Below, in pieces: positions 24,869 through 32,593 of a stretch of DNA of 63,107 nt. The DNA comes from Gammaproteobacteria bacterium UBA5078. GTDB lineage: Bacteria; Pseudomonadota; Gammaproteobacteria; Pseudomonadales; Pseudohongiellaceae. Where the stretch lies: contig DIAM01000008.1 in NCBI GenBank assembly GCA_002416505.1, positions 2,143-65,249 on the forward strand, read 5' to 3'. Numbering within the stretch: the first letter of the stretch is position 1; every line of letters begins with the position of its first letter. Below the pieces are notes generated by a model, which made no database searches, was not told the origin of the DNA, and saw nothing but the letters and a program-made list of their open reading frames with translations. The position numbers and the translations under genes were made by a program.

Positions 24869-25864
24869 TCACCGGGGTGGGTTGGATCTGCTGCGCAGCG
24901 CCGCTAGGCTCGCGGCTCCGGCCAATAGGATGACGGTGTCCCGCAGGCGCATCAAGGCAATCAAGACCAAGGCGTCGCTAGCCTCATACCCGAGCATCGG
25001 TATGCTCCATAGTAGTGCCGCCTCGATCGTGCCTATCCCGCCAGGTAGCGGCAGTAGCATCGCGAGCCGAATCGCGACGGCGATGAGAGTGAAGCCCTGC
25101 AGGTCGACGGATATATGCGCGAAGACTAATAACAACCAGAGCTCGGCTAAGATGATGCCCCAGTTGAGTATCGAGAGACCGAGGGCCTGTGCTAGCACGC
25201 GCTTGCGCCGCAGCAGTAGTTCGCGCAGATCCTCCTCTAGTGCATCGCGATGCGAGCGCAGCGCCGCGAGTCGCGGGTGGCTCAGCCAACCAGAGATAAG
25301 GGGGTGCAGTCGTCGCGTCATCCACTGTGGCCTGCGGAACAGGCCTAGGAAGAGAATAGGAACGCCGAGCAATAGTACAAATAGAATCAGGACGACCTGA
25401 TTCCAATCGGCGAACGCCATGCGCGGCGAAAGCAGTAGCAGCGCCGCGCCGACAAGCAGGACGGCGAAATTCACCCAGAGCTCTAGGAAACGATCCAAGC
25501 CGAGGGAGAGGACGGCTTTGTGGAGCGCGAGATCCTGTCGTTTATAAAGCCAATATAATTGCATTGGCTCGCCACCGAACTGCGGGCCAGGAGTGACGAA
25601 GCTGATGGTTTGCCCGGCGAGGCGAATGGATGTGAGAGCGACAAAGCTCACGCTCCCCCGCAACGCCCTAATGAGAATGTGCCAGCGCAGCGTCGATAGC
25701 GCCATGACTAGCACATTGAGTGTTAACCAGAGTATCCATTGGCCAGCGCTTAGCTGCATCAAGCCCTGCAGCATCGCGGCCAAGGGCAGGTCGCTGAGTA
25801 TCCATGTGACGAGCGCTATGGCGCTAAGCCACAGGAGAAGCGTTATGGCATTAGCGCGGGTCAT
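24869..25864 (-). CDS. Lysylphosphatidylglycerol-synthase TM-domain / AglD-like flippase family membrane protein
   Basis: A 331-residue inner-membrane protein with about eight helices. Two conserved motifs of the family are visible: TPGPQFGGEPMQLYWL and LPLPGGIGTIEAALL. The family includes the flippase half of MprF and many proteins linked to glycolipid or polyprenyl-lipid movement. No aminoacyl-transferase domain is attached, so lipid translocation is the most likely role. Its ATG overlaps the stop of the CDP-alcohol phosphotransferase gene by 4 bases, a strong sign that it handles the lipid made by that enzyme. Confidence 0.85.
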   Translation of the reverse strand: MTRANAITLLLWLSAIALVTWILSDLPLAAMLQGLMQLSAGQWILWLTLNVLVMALSTLRWHILIRALRGSVSFVALTSIRLAGQTISFVTPGPQFGGEPMQLYWLYKRQDLALHKAVLSLGLDRFLELWVNFAVLLVGAALLLLSPRMAFADWNQVVLILFVLLLGVPILFLGLFRRPQWMTRRLHPLISGWLSHPRLAALRSHRDALEEDLRELLLRRKRVLAQALGLSILNWGIILAELWLLLVFAHISVDLQGFTLIAVAIRLAMLLPLPGGIGTIEAALLWSIPMLGYEASDALVLIALMRLRDTVILLAGAASLAALRSRSNPPR

Positions 25865-26967
25865 GAGGCACCATCGTGGCGCTCTACCCAGTGATCATCG
25901 CCATGCCATAGGCTGAAGCGGCCGCTGCCCAGCAACATTATCCAGATGGCACTGAACAAAAATACCGTGCTCGCCGTAGTGACGCTCTCGGGGGGCAGGA
26001 GGGCGATCAGTATGAGCGCGAGCAGTGCCCCTAGCCTTGCGCCGACGCCAAACAAGACGAGCCCCGCTGCAAGAAGCTGCCCAAGCAGTGGCAGGCCCTG
26101 CCAAAGGCCTTGGGCGACCATGGCTGCGAGGGCTAGGAGGAACAGCAATCGTAAACAAGGCTGGGCGTAGTTAACGCTGTGTGTCGCAAGCGCATCGAAG
26201 AATCGCCGAGGGCGGTCTTTGTGCATGTCCAGGCGAGCGCTGACCACGCACCAGTCCACGACGAAGCCGATGAGGATAGGCAGCATGAAGGCAAAGCCCG
26301 CGAGTCGCGTTATCTGTGCATCGAAGGGGGGCCATAGGACGACGGCGATATAGCCCATCTGAAAACCCGCCAGTGTGCGGCGCAGCAGGTTGGGGGTGAG
26401 CGAGTGATTAGTTAGGCCTTTGCGGGTGCGCCAGCGCATGCCTAAGTGGAACGCATAATAGGCGCCACTGACCAGTAGATATGCCCAGTGGATCTTAGCG
26501 AGATTGAGCGCCAACAGTGGGGCTACCAATAAGCCTAGCGCGTCGAATACATTGTCCAAGGCGTTGCCCATCTCACTAGTGTGTTGGGTCTTGCGCGCAA
26601 CATAGCCGTCAACCCGGTCGAGAATGGCGGCGATGGAATAGAGGAGGGCGGGCAGCCACAACAGCACAGTGTGATAGAAGTCTTGCCACAGGAAGCCTGC
26701 ACATAGCGCAATAAGGAAGCCGCGTACAATGGTGAGGCGGTTGGCCCAGCCTAGGCCTGGGTAGAGCGCGGCGTCTGCGCTGGCCCGATTGTCCCCAAGG
26801 CGTCGCGACGTCTGTTGCCAGACTAGCCCCCAAAGCAGGGCGCTGAGCCCTAGCCACTGCAAGGCCAGAGGCCAGCCCTCGAGTGCGGCGAAAGCAATGC
26901 ACACTGCAAGCAGCACGGCCGCGCCGAGCAGGCCGATTATACGAAGTTCACGAGTCAGTTCAGGCAT
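25861..26967 (-). CDS. CDP-alcohol phosphatidyltransferase with extra C-terminal membrane domain
   Basis: About 368 residues from the ATG at 26967 (longer in-frame starts to 27015 exist; no strong ribosome site decides). The catalytic motif DxxDGxxARx8Gx3Dx3D is complete: DRVDGYVAR followed by G, D and D at the right spacing. This motif joins a CDP-activated group to an alcohol, or a CDP-alcohol to a lipid. After the catalytic domain come four or more further hydrophobic helices not found in small enzymes such as PgsA. The 4-base overlap with the flippase-like gene indicates one lipid-handling unit. The alcohol or headgroup is unknown; the nearby pterin/sugar genes are candidates for supplying it. 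Confidence 0.88.
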   Translation of the reverse strand: MPELTRELRIIGLLGAAVLLAVCIAFAALEGWPLALQWLGLSALLWGLVWQQTSRRLGDNRASADAALYPGLGWANRLTIVRGFLIALCAGFLWQDFYHTVLLWLPALLYSIAAILDRVDGYVARKTQHTSEMGNALDNVFDALGLLVAPLLALNLAKIHWAYLLVSGAYYAFHLGMRWRTRKGLTNHSLTPNLLRRTLAGFQMGYIAVVLWPPFDAQITRLAGFAFMLPILIGFVVDWCVVSARLDMHKDRPRRFFDALATHSVNYAQPCLRLLFLLALAAMVAQGLWQGLPLLGQLLAAGLVLFGVGARLGALLALILIALLPPESVTTASTVFLFSAIWIMLLGSGRFSLWHGDDHWVERHDGAS

Positions 26968-27058
26968 CGAAAAGAGGGTTCTGGGTAAGCTGTAAAACGG
27001 CATCATCGCCCACATGCGTGGCGACTACAACTGCGGCGCAAGCTCGGCAAATTTTGAA

Positions 27059-27087
27059 TTGACAGCACATATTGCCCTGCGTACTCT
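27059..27087 (+). promoter_or_regulatory. Candidate sigma-70 promoter for the small ORF unit
   Basis: A perfect -35 TTGACA (27059-27064) and a weaker -10 TACTCT (27082-27087) with a 17-base spacer lie ahead of the 23-residue ORF. The predicted start would leave a leader of about 30 bases ending in the ribosome site. Confidence 0.4.
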
Positions 27088-27126
27088 CAAGACTCTTCAA
27101 CTGATATATAAAAAGGAGGTGATCCA

Positions 27127-27198
27127 ATGTCGAGTGGTAATAAGGCTTCAATGGACTTTGGTGTAGTAGGAACCCAAGGGATGACCTTCTTAGGGTGA
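27127..27198 (+). CDS. Putative 23-residue peptide of unknown function
   Basis: ATG to TGA encodes 23 residues, beginning MSSGNKASMDFG and ending TQGMTFLG. Support for a real gene is context: the ribosome site AAGGAGGTGATCC (27113-27125) is complementary over 13 bases to the standard 3' end of 16S rRNA, at a good distance from ATG. A promoter-like sequence lies upstream and a strong terminator downstream, so it is a self-contained unit of about 190 bases. I recognise no family; it has no Cys and no obvious membrane helix, and ends in small, glycine-rich sequence. It could be a signalling or modified peptide, or the transcript could act as RNA. GATCAC at 27241-27246 could pair with GTGATC of the ribosome site. 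Confidence 0.5.
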   Translation: MSSGNKASMDFGVVGTQGMTFLG

Positions 27199-27248
27199 AT
27201 CACACTGCTTTGTGAATACAAAGGTTCCGTTGGGGCCCGCGATCACGG

Positions 27249-27275
27249 AAAGGGAGCGTAAAGCTCCCTTTTTTA
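27249..27275 (+). terminator. Rho-independent terminator of the small ORF unit
   Basis: Nine-base arms AAAGGGAGC (27249-27257) and GCTCCCTTT (27263-27271) with loop GTAAA, followed by more T residues. This is the clearest sign that a plus-strand transcript ends here, and no other plus-strand gene lies nearby upstream. Confidence 0.85.
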
Positions 27276-27513
27276 TTGACCTAGGTTTGTGCTGCGTTTT
27301 GCCTCTATCGAAGCTATCGAAATGGCCATGACCTTACAGGGGTGGCTATGGTCTAGAAACAACATCAGGCCACCCCATTTGCTACCTTTCAACCCAAAAA
27401 ATGTTACCTAAGTGCACAGTAATCGAACGTCGTGCATTTTTCTAGTGCAGGTAATTTGCAGAACGGGGACCCTCGAAAAATGTTAACTATTTGATATTTA
27501 AAGAAATAAAAAG
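27276..27513. other. Gene-free region with an inverted repeat upstream of a sigma-54-type promoter
   Basis: No plausible gene. It holds an inverted repeat GGGGTGGC (27339-27346) / GCCACCCC (27369-27376) with a 22-base spacer, the direct repeats listed separately, and several GTGCA motifs between 27411 and 27450 that could be activator sites. Confidence 0.45.
27396..27489 (+). repeat. Pair of direct repeats, candidate enhancer sites
   Basis: AAAAAATGTTACCTA (27396-27410) and GAAAAATGTTAACTA (27475-27489) match at 13 of 15 positions, 79 bases apart. The first lies about 105-120 bases upstream of the sigma-54-type promoter, a usual distance for bacterial enhancer-binding proteins; the second lies just upstream of the promoter. 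Confidence 0.4.
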
Positions 27514-27530
27514 TTGGCACGGCTACTGCA
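27514..27530 (+). promoter_or_regulatory. Sigma-54 (RpoN) type -24/-12 promoter
   Basis: TTGGCACGGCTACTGCA matches the RpoN consensus at all but one defined position, with GG (27516-27517) and GC (27528-27529) exactly 10 bases apart. It points to the TonB-domain gene at 27639, giving a leader of about 100 bases. RpoN control needs an activator ATPase, which is not encoded in this window. Confidence 0.8.
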
Positions 27531-27638
27531 ATAGTCTTGGTGTGCGAAATTAGAAAGTCTTGGGAATTGATCCTCTCTTCGGTTTCTAGCTTCGCCGGTT
27601 GTTACCCCAAACCCTATTGATATTACCGAGGCCCCAAA

Positions 27639-28019
27639 ATGAACATTTTCTCTGCACGCAAGATTGCTCTCTCTGTATCCGCCCTTACTCTGCTCGCTGC
27701 CGCTTCTACTGTTTCTGCAGACGAGACTCCAAGCATGTACTTGAGCAGCTCCAAGTTGAAAGTTGTTGAGCAGTTCTCTCCTGATTACCCGCGTTTCGCT
27801 GACATGGCTGGTGTCGATGGTTATGTTGTCCTCGAATTCACAGTTGCCGCCGACGGTTCTGTCGTAACTCCAGCGGTCACAGAAGCCTCTTCTGGTCATT
27901 TCACACAGTCTGCTTTGAACGCGATCTCGCGCTGGCAGTTCGAGCCAGTCATGGACAACGGCGTTGCAGTGCCAGTGCGCTCTAACATGAAGTTCAGCTT
28001 CGTTCCGCGTATGAACTAA
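27639..28019 (+). CDS. Free periplasmic TonB C-terminal-domain protein
   Basis: A 126-residue protein with a cleavable signal peptide (about residues 1-27, ending ASTVSADE) followed directly by a TonB C-terminal domain: LKVVEQFSPDYPRFADMAGVDGY, then VVLEFTVAADGSV, then FTQSALNAISRWQFEPVMDNG. Normal TonB has an uncleaved membrane anchor and a proline-rich spacer; both are absent, so this protein should be soluble in the periplasm. It could bind receptor TonB boxes, modulate true TonB, or have another partner. It is monocistronic behind an RpoN-type promoter and is followed by two hairpins. Confidence 0.88.
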   Translation: MNIFSARKIALSVSALTLLAAASTVSADETPSMYLSSSKLKVVEQFSPDYPRFADMAGVDGYVVLEFTVAADGSVVTPAVTEASSGHFTQSALNAISRWQFEPVMDNGVAVPVRSNMKFSFVPRMN

Positions 28020-28332
28020 TAGGCAAGCCCCGAGTAATCGCAATATTGGCGATTACGAGTATCGGCCCAGAACAAGAATTAGATACACGGGATTGCAATG
28101 CTTAAACAGACTCGCTGAGTCAGAAGCTTAAGTAGTTCTTCTGACTCAGTTAATCCCTCTCTGATTCGACGCTCTAAGGCGTCCGGCAGATCGCAGTTCA
28201 GAATCCGCGGGCAAAAAAAAGTGAAGCCAGAAAAATAGTGGCCTCACTTAAAGTACATGAACAACAATGAGTAGTATCCCTAGTTACGCGCAGGCTATTG
28301 CTTCAGATCACACCCTCTAGTTTTTTCACTCG
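28020..28332. other. Intergenic region with hairpins
   Basis: No gene seen. It contains GTAATCGC/GCGATTAC (28034-28041 and 28049-28056), a 12-base perfect stem CTGAGTCAGAAG/CTTCTGACTCAG (28115-28126 and 28138-28149), and the minus-strand terminator listed separately. The first two probably end the TonB-domain transcript, although T tails are weak. Confidence 0.6.
28213..28247 (-). terminator. Rho-independent terminator of the cytochrome b561 gene
   Basis: On the minus strand GTGAGGCCA (28247-28239) pairs with TGGCTTCAC (28229-28221), one mismatch, and is followed by eight T residues (28220-28213). Confidence 0.75.
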
Positions 28333-28884
28333 TTACTTTGACTCTCGGCCCTTGAACCACATGCGCTGAAAAACCCCATCCTTTAACAGGACTAGGTGTC
28401 GCAGTGCTGCCCCTATGTGCCCGAGCACCAAGAATGCCAGCACGATTGCGAGCGTGCCGTGTATCTGAAATAGCGTCTGGGCGAGTGACTCGTCCTGAGC
28501 AATGCCCGGAAAGCCCGGGAGATCGAAGCCTGGGAAGACAATCAGTGCGGGGAATGCCGTCACGCCTGCCCAGCCTAGTAGTGGCACTGCTATTAGCAAG
28601 ACATAGAACAGATGGTGGAGGCCCTTTGCGGCGATGATCTGCTTGCGGCTCATGGACTCTGGATAGGCGGGGCTTTTATAGAAAACCTTGAAAGCGACCC
28701 GAACGCCCATCAGTAGCAACACCGTAAAACCCATGGCTTTATGCACGCCGTAGAGCAGGTTGGTAAAATCGTCCCAGAGATTGGCCTCGGTGCGCGCCAC
28801 GATCAATAGGCCGATTGGAATCAGGCTCATTACAAACAGCGCGATTACCCAGTGTAGGACGCGCCAGCTACTTGGATATTGCAT
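28333..28884 (-). CDS. Cytochrome b561-family membrane protein
   Basis: A 183-residue inner-membrane di-heme b-type cytochrome. The start at 28884 is chosen because AGGAG lies seven bases upstream and the length then fits the family; longer starts up to 29034 add an unlikely leader. Four membrane helices carry likely heme histidines His11 (RVLHWV), His48 (YGVHKAMGF), His142 (FQIHGTL) and His156 (VLGHIG). Such proteins pass electrons between the quinone pool and oxygen, superoxide or periplasmic partners. It seems monocistronic with its own terminator. Confidence 0.9.
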   Translation of the reverse strand: MQYPSSWRVLHWVIALFVMSLIPIGLLIVARTEANLWDDFTNLLYGVHKAMGFTVLLLMGVRVAFKVFYKSPAYPESMSRKQIIAAKGLHHLFYVLLIAVPLLGWAGVTAFPALIVFPGFDLPGFPGIAQDESLAQTLFQIHGTLAIVLAFLVLGHIGAALRHLVLLKDGVFQRMWFKGRESK

Positions 28885-29067
28885 CTTCTCGCTCCTCTTT
28901 TTCGTCATTGAGTTAAGCACACAGGCCCAACTAAGGCGAGCGTGTGTACGCGAAGCGCCTCTTGCGTCGCCGCTGCGATGGCGGCATTCCTGATGATGTA
29001 TTGGGGGGCTCGAATTGATCTGCTCTAACAACACTGGCAGAGGCCTCGCGATAACTCCTAGGCCGAG

Positions 29068-29985
29068 CTAGTGGTCAAGCCACTGTATGAAATCAATGCT
29101 GGCCTTGATTAGGCGCGCGCGCGGTGTCTCGAGCAATGCCGCGTGATCGCCACCGGCTAAGACCGTCCATTGCTTGTTCGGGTTGGCGATTCTTACGAAC
29201 AGGCGTGCATGGGCATCGGTGCTGGCTAGCGGGTCGAATTCCCCTTGCAGTAAGAGCGTCGGCACTGTCAGTGCGGCGCCGTCTAGTGCGTTCCATTGCT
29301 GAAGCTGATTCCAGTCCGCGCGCACGGGGTCTGCCGCGAGCGCGGCCGCCACGTAGACGTCGATAGCGTGTTGGCTGATCGAGCCCGGCACAATGAAATC
29401 GGATGCGGCAGCCGCTGCCGTGTTGATGCGCTCCTCGGGTGCGGAAAGAGTCTGTTGCTCAGGTATCTGCACCTCTGGGTCGGTAGGGTAGCCGAACAGA
29501 ATCAGGCTGCGCACCCCGTCGGGAAAACGCTGAGCGCTTAGCTGCGCCACCATCGAACCATAGGACCAGCCCCATACATTCGTCTTGACGCCGTTGCGAG
29601 CCTCCAGCCAACTCAAGACCGTCGCCATGTCCAGCGCCGCTCGGTCAGGAGTTATCCAGCCACTGCTATCGCGAGGTGTCGCACCGTAACCGCGGGCGTC
29701 CATCGCCCAGGCGCTGTAGCCAAGTTCATTGAAGCCATCCATCAGGGATAGCGACTCCCCAGGGACCTGCAAGTCGAAATCCGGGATGGAGCTCCATGTC
29801 CTACCGTGGTGCAGCAGGATATGCCCTTTCGGCACCGCTACGGATTTTTCCCACACCGCTATGGGATGCCCGTCGGCCATCACTGTATGCCGAACGGCCT
29901 CGCTATCCTGCGCCGCGCTAAACTGCGCGAGCGCGAAGAGGAAGAGGCCGAAAACTACTCGAGCAGACAGTGTGGCATTGGGCAC
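29068..29985 (-). CDS. Secreted alpha/beta hydrolase
   Basis: A 305-residue exported hydrolase (signal peptide about 1-25, ending AQFSAAQD). The nucleophile elbow is GWSYGS, the acid is likely Asp in LQGEFDPLAS, and the base is His in AGGDHAALLE. The oxyanion HHGRTW segment is also typical. Substrate unknown; esters, amides or epoxides are possible. The TPR gene ends 17 bases upstream on the same strand, so both form an operon and this enzyme may act on compounds handled by that protein. Confidence 0.88.
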   Translation of the reverse strand: MPNATLSARVVFGLFLFALAQFSAAQDSEAVRHTVMADGHPIAVWEKSVAVPKGHILLHHGRTWSSIPDFDLQVPGESLSLMDGFNELGYSAWAMDARGYGATPRDSSGWITPDRAALDMATVLSWLEARNGVKTNVWGWSYGSMVAQLSAQRFPDGVRSLILFGYPTDPEVQIPEQQTLSAPEERINTAAAAASDFIVPGSISQHAIDVYVAAALAADPVRADWNQLQQWNALDGAALTVPTLLLQGEFDPLASTDAHARLFVRIANPNKQWTVLAGGDHAALLETPRARLIKASIDFIQWLDH

Positions 29986-30002
29986 GGGGCGTTTCTCCGA
30001 GT

Positions 30003-31673
30003 TTATAGGCGTGAACGCACTAGGGTGACATCGGCATTACGCCATAGCGAATCGAATTGCCGACGCGTGATGACGGCCTCCTGATGCTTGCCCTGTGCCT
30101 CTTGAGCCTGTGCCAGACCGAAGGTCGCCCAGCCGTTCTGCTGATTCCACTCCATGTCTTTCCTGTATACCGCCTCGGCCTCGGCAGGTCGCCCTGCCTC
30201 TAGAAGTGCCGCGCCGAGATACAGGCGGATCGACTGTGACCAGTCGGGTGGCTCGGTGTAGTTTGAGGCGTCCTGTAATTCGATGGCCACTTTATAGGCT
30301 TCTATAGCGCCCTCGAAATCGCCATTGGCCTCCTTGATCTCGCCCTCGAGTGCGAAGCCGGCCAGACGCAGGATATGGGATGCAGGAGTGGGCCCAACCC
30401 CGCTCGTGTCCGCCTCAGGATTCTCGGCCTGTCTGCGAATATTGCTCAGCGCCGCCTCGGCCTCCGCAACTTGTCCCTTGGCCACGAGAGCGCTGCCGGT
30501 GACATAGCTCCACATGCCGTCGAGATAGGGCGTGCCTCCATGGCTCTGCTCACTGGCGAGTATCTTGTCCCACTTACCGAAGACCTTGTCGACGATCCAG
30601 GTGTGTGCCACGCGCTTCTGGCCACGATTGACCGCCTCGACGGCGACACCGACGCTTGCCGCACCCTCGTCCGCTGCCGCTAAGGAGTTTGCGTAATTGC
30701 CCTGCAACATATTCGCATAGCGCACGAAGTCTAAGGCATGTGGCGCATGGGATTTGTGTGAGAGGCCATAGGTCCCGATGTTGGGGAAATTAGTGTTGCC
30801 CCAGATCTCGGCGAACTGTTTGTCCACTATTTGCGAGCGTTCGTTGATGTCGATCGCCTTCTCATATTCGCCTACGCGTAGATAGATATGGCCGGGCATG
30901 TGCACCATGTGGCCCGAGATAGGCGCTAAGGACTCTAGTTTCTGCGCCGCAGGCATGGCCAGCTCTGGCTGCGCCGAGCCTTCCATCAAATGAATGTAGA
31001 GATGGTTCGCGCCGGGGTGATCGTGCTCCAGGCGCATTGCGGTCTCTAGAGCCTCCTGTGCCTCTGCGGTGCCAGGCTTAGCGGTACCATCGGGGAGCCA
31101 GTAGTCCCAGCGCGTGGTGTTCATATAGGCTTCGGCGAAAATAGTTTGAATGTCGGGATCATTCGGATACTGGGTTTTCAGCGCGCGCAGGGCATTCACA
31201 TAGGCTGCATCGCGCTCTATGGAGTCAGGGATCGCGTCCTTGTTGTAGAGCACGAACAAGGTGTTGATCATGTCGCGCTCTTTGGGTGTGCCATTATTGG
31301 CTAGGTTGAGTGCCTCGCGGATAGCCGCTAGGCCCGAGCCCTGTGGATCGTCAGGTAGGCCTTGGTAGCGGCTATTAGGGTTAGGGCCGGCAGCATGCGC
31401 CAGGCCGAAATAAGGCATGGGGCTATCGGGGTCTAAGCGCGAGGCCTCTTGGTAGGACGCGATAGACTCGGGGAAATAGAAGCTCCATGCCATGCGCAGG
31501 CCTTGATCGAAGAAAGCCTGTGCCTGTTCCGAATTCGTTGAGATAGTGCGGGAGTAACTGCCGCCGCCGGGGACCATGATTGCCAGTGGGGCGTCGCCGA
31601 CTTGCGCCCAGGCGGGGGTCTGTAGCATCAGCAGGGCGATAGCGGTACTCAGTAGAGCGTTGGATCTGCGCAT
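30003..31673 (-). CDS. Exported tetratricopeptide-repeat protein with conserved histidine motifs
   Basis: A 556-residue protein with a signal peptide (about 1-23, TPAWAQ). Tetratricopeptide-like helical pairs fill most of it. In the middle are two histidine-rich stretches, EHDHPGANHLYIHLMEGS and SGHMVHMPGHIYLRVGEYEKA, which are too regular for a plain TPR scaffold and could bind metal. The protein is periplasmic or surface-facing by its signal. I know of similar large TPR proteins without assigned function. It leads a two-gene unit with the alpha/beta hydrolase. Confidence 0.82.
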   Translation of the reverse strand: MRRSNALLSTAIALLMLQTPAWAQVGDAPLAIMVPGGGSYSRTISTNSEQAQAFFDQGLRMAWSFYFPESIASYQEASRLDPDSPMPYFGLAHAAGPNPNSRYQGLPDDPQGSGLAAIREALNLANNGTPKERDMINTLFVLYNKDAIPDSIERDAAYVNALRALKTQYPNDPDIQTIFAEAYMNTTRWDYWLPDGTAKPGTAEAQEALETAMRLEHDHPGANHLYIHLMEGSAQPELAMPAAQKLESLAPISGHMVHMPGHIYLRVGEYEKAIDINERSQIVDKQFAEIWGNTNFPNIGTYGLSHKSHAPHALDFVRYANMLQGNYANSLAAADEGAASVGVAVEAVNRGQKRVAHTWIVDKVFGKWDKILASEQSHGGTPYLDGMWSYVTGSALVAKGQVAEAEAALSNIRRQAENPEADTSGVGPTPASHILRLAGFALEGEIKEANGDFEGAIEAYKVAIELQDASNYTEPPDWSQSIRLYLGAALLEAGRPAEAEAVYRKDMEWNQQNGWATFGLAQAQEAQGKHQEAVITRRQFDSLWRNADVTLVRSRL

Positions 31674-31820
31674 GGGCGATGTCTCCTTAGGTGCCGAAGT
31701 TTGACGTCAATATTGACCTCTAGTGCCGGCGAGTAAGCTTGCTTTGTAGTTATTGGAGTGTGACGACTTATAGGGGGGCAATATAACAGTTACTGCGTTC
31801 AAAGTTGAAGCCAATTACCC

Positions 31821-32522
31821 TTAGTCGGCTTGACCTCGATCAGCATCGCTCGCGCCGAGGATTCGCGGCTCCCCCTGCGGGTCCCATTTGCTGGGCCTGC
31901 CGATTGGGGTTATACGCTGTGTCGCGCTCACCCGAGGGATCAGTAAGCTCTGGAAGCGGCTAACATCGCGCAACTCTGGGTCGAGCCAGTCGTCGATCAA
32001 AGTCTTATCTTGGCTGGGCAGCATAAGTGGCATCGATTGCGGATGAATCCCTTGCCATTGCGCAAGAGGGCCTAGTGTGATGATGCTAGCGGAATAGATA
32101 GACTCTCCCGTGCGCTCGTTGAGATAGTGTTTGCAGAGTCCGCCGAAGGCAATCGCTTGGTCCACGAGCTCTATCTTGTGATAGGTCTTACGATCGCCCA
32201 GGCCCTCTACGAAGGCGCTGGCGGGAATAATGCAGCGACTCTCCCGATAGGGCCTGTAGGCAAGCGCCTGCTTGCTATCGAGTTTGTCCGAGCGGCTATT
32301 GAAGCTGGCATACTGATAGTTGGGCTTCAGTGTGGTGGGGTCTAACATTAACCACCATAGCGCATCGACGAGTGCGCGGCCGCTAGGAGTCTGTTTCACT
32401 ATCGAAATCTGCGCACCGGGTGCTACATCTGCACTAAAGCGCAGCGCGCCGAGCTCTATGCCAAGCACATCGACCAGTAAGCGCACTTGCGGAGAATCAA
32501 TAAGGTTGAAGCGGCCGCACAT
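31821..32522 (-). CDS. SRAP-family abasic-site DNA-crosslinking protein (YedK/HMCES-like)
   Basis: A 233-residue protein starting MCGR, so Cys2 becomes the N-terminal residue that forms a stable link with abasic DNA. Other active-site residues align with YedK in spacing: Asn75 in FNSRSDK, Glu106 in ASAFVEG and His160 in GIHPQSMP. The helix-capping motif normally reading FYEW is FVEG and the last motif HDRMP is HPQSMP, so it is a divergent member. The start is fixed by the need for Cys2, and GGAG lies upstream. It shields single-stranded DNA lesions during replication. It is divergent from the FAD/GNAT gene. Confidence 0.9.
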   Translation of the reverse strand: MCGRFNLIDSPQVRLLVDVLGIELGALRFSADVAPGAQISIVKQTPSGRALVDALWWLMLDPTTLKPNYQYASFNSRSDKLDSKQALAYRPYRESRCIIPASAFVEGLGDRKTYHKIELVDQAIAFGGLCKHYLNERTGESIYSASIITLGPLAQWQGIHPQSMPLMLPSQDKTLIDDWLDPELRDVSRFQSLLIPRVSATQRITPIGRPSKWDPQGEPRILGASDADRGQAD

Positions 32523-32593
32523 AGAGTCTCCGATCGGCTAATCGTGGGTGGTCCGAAGAGCTATGATCATACAAACGCTAAACCCAGAGGACA

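Noticed and set aside
27112..27126. The sequence matches the reverse complement of the 3' tail of 16S rRNA, hinting at an rRNA fragment.
   Set aside because: Only the anti-SD tail (13 bases) matches; flanking bases bear no resemblance to 16S rRNA, so it is a strong ribosome site.
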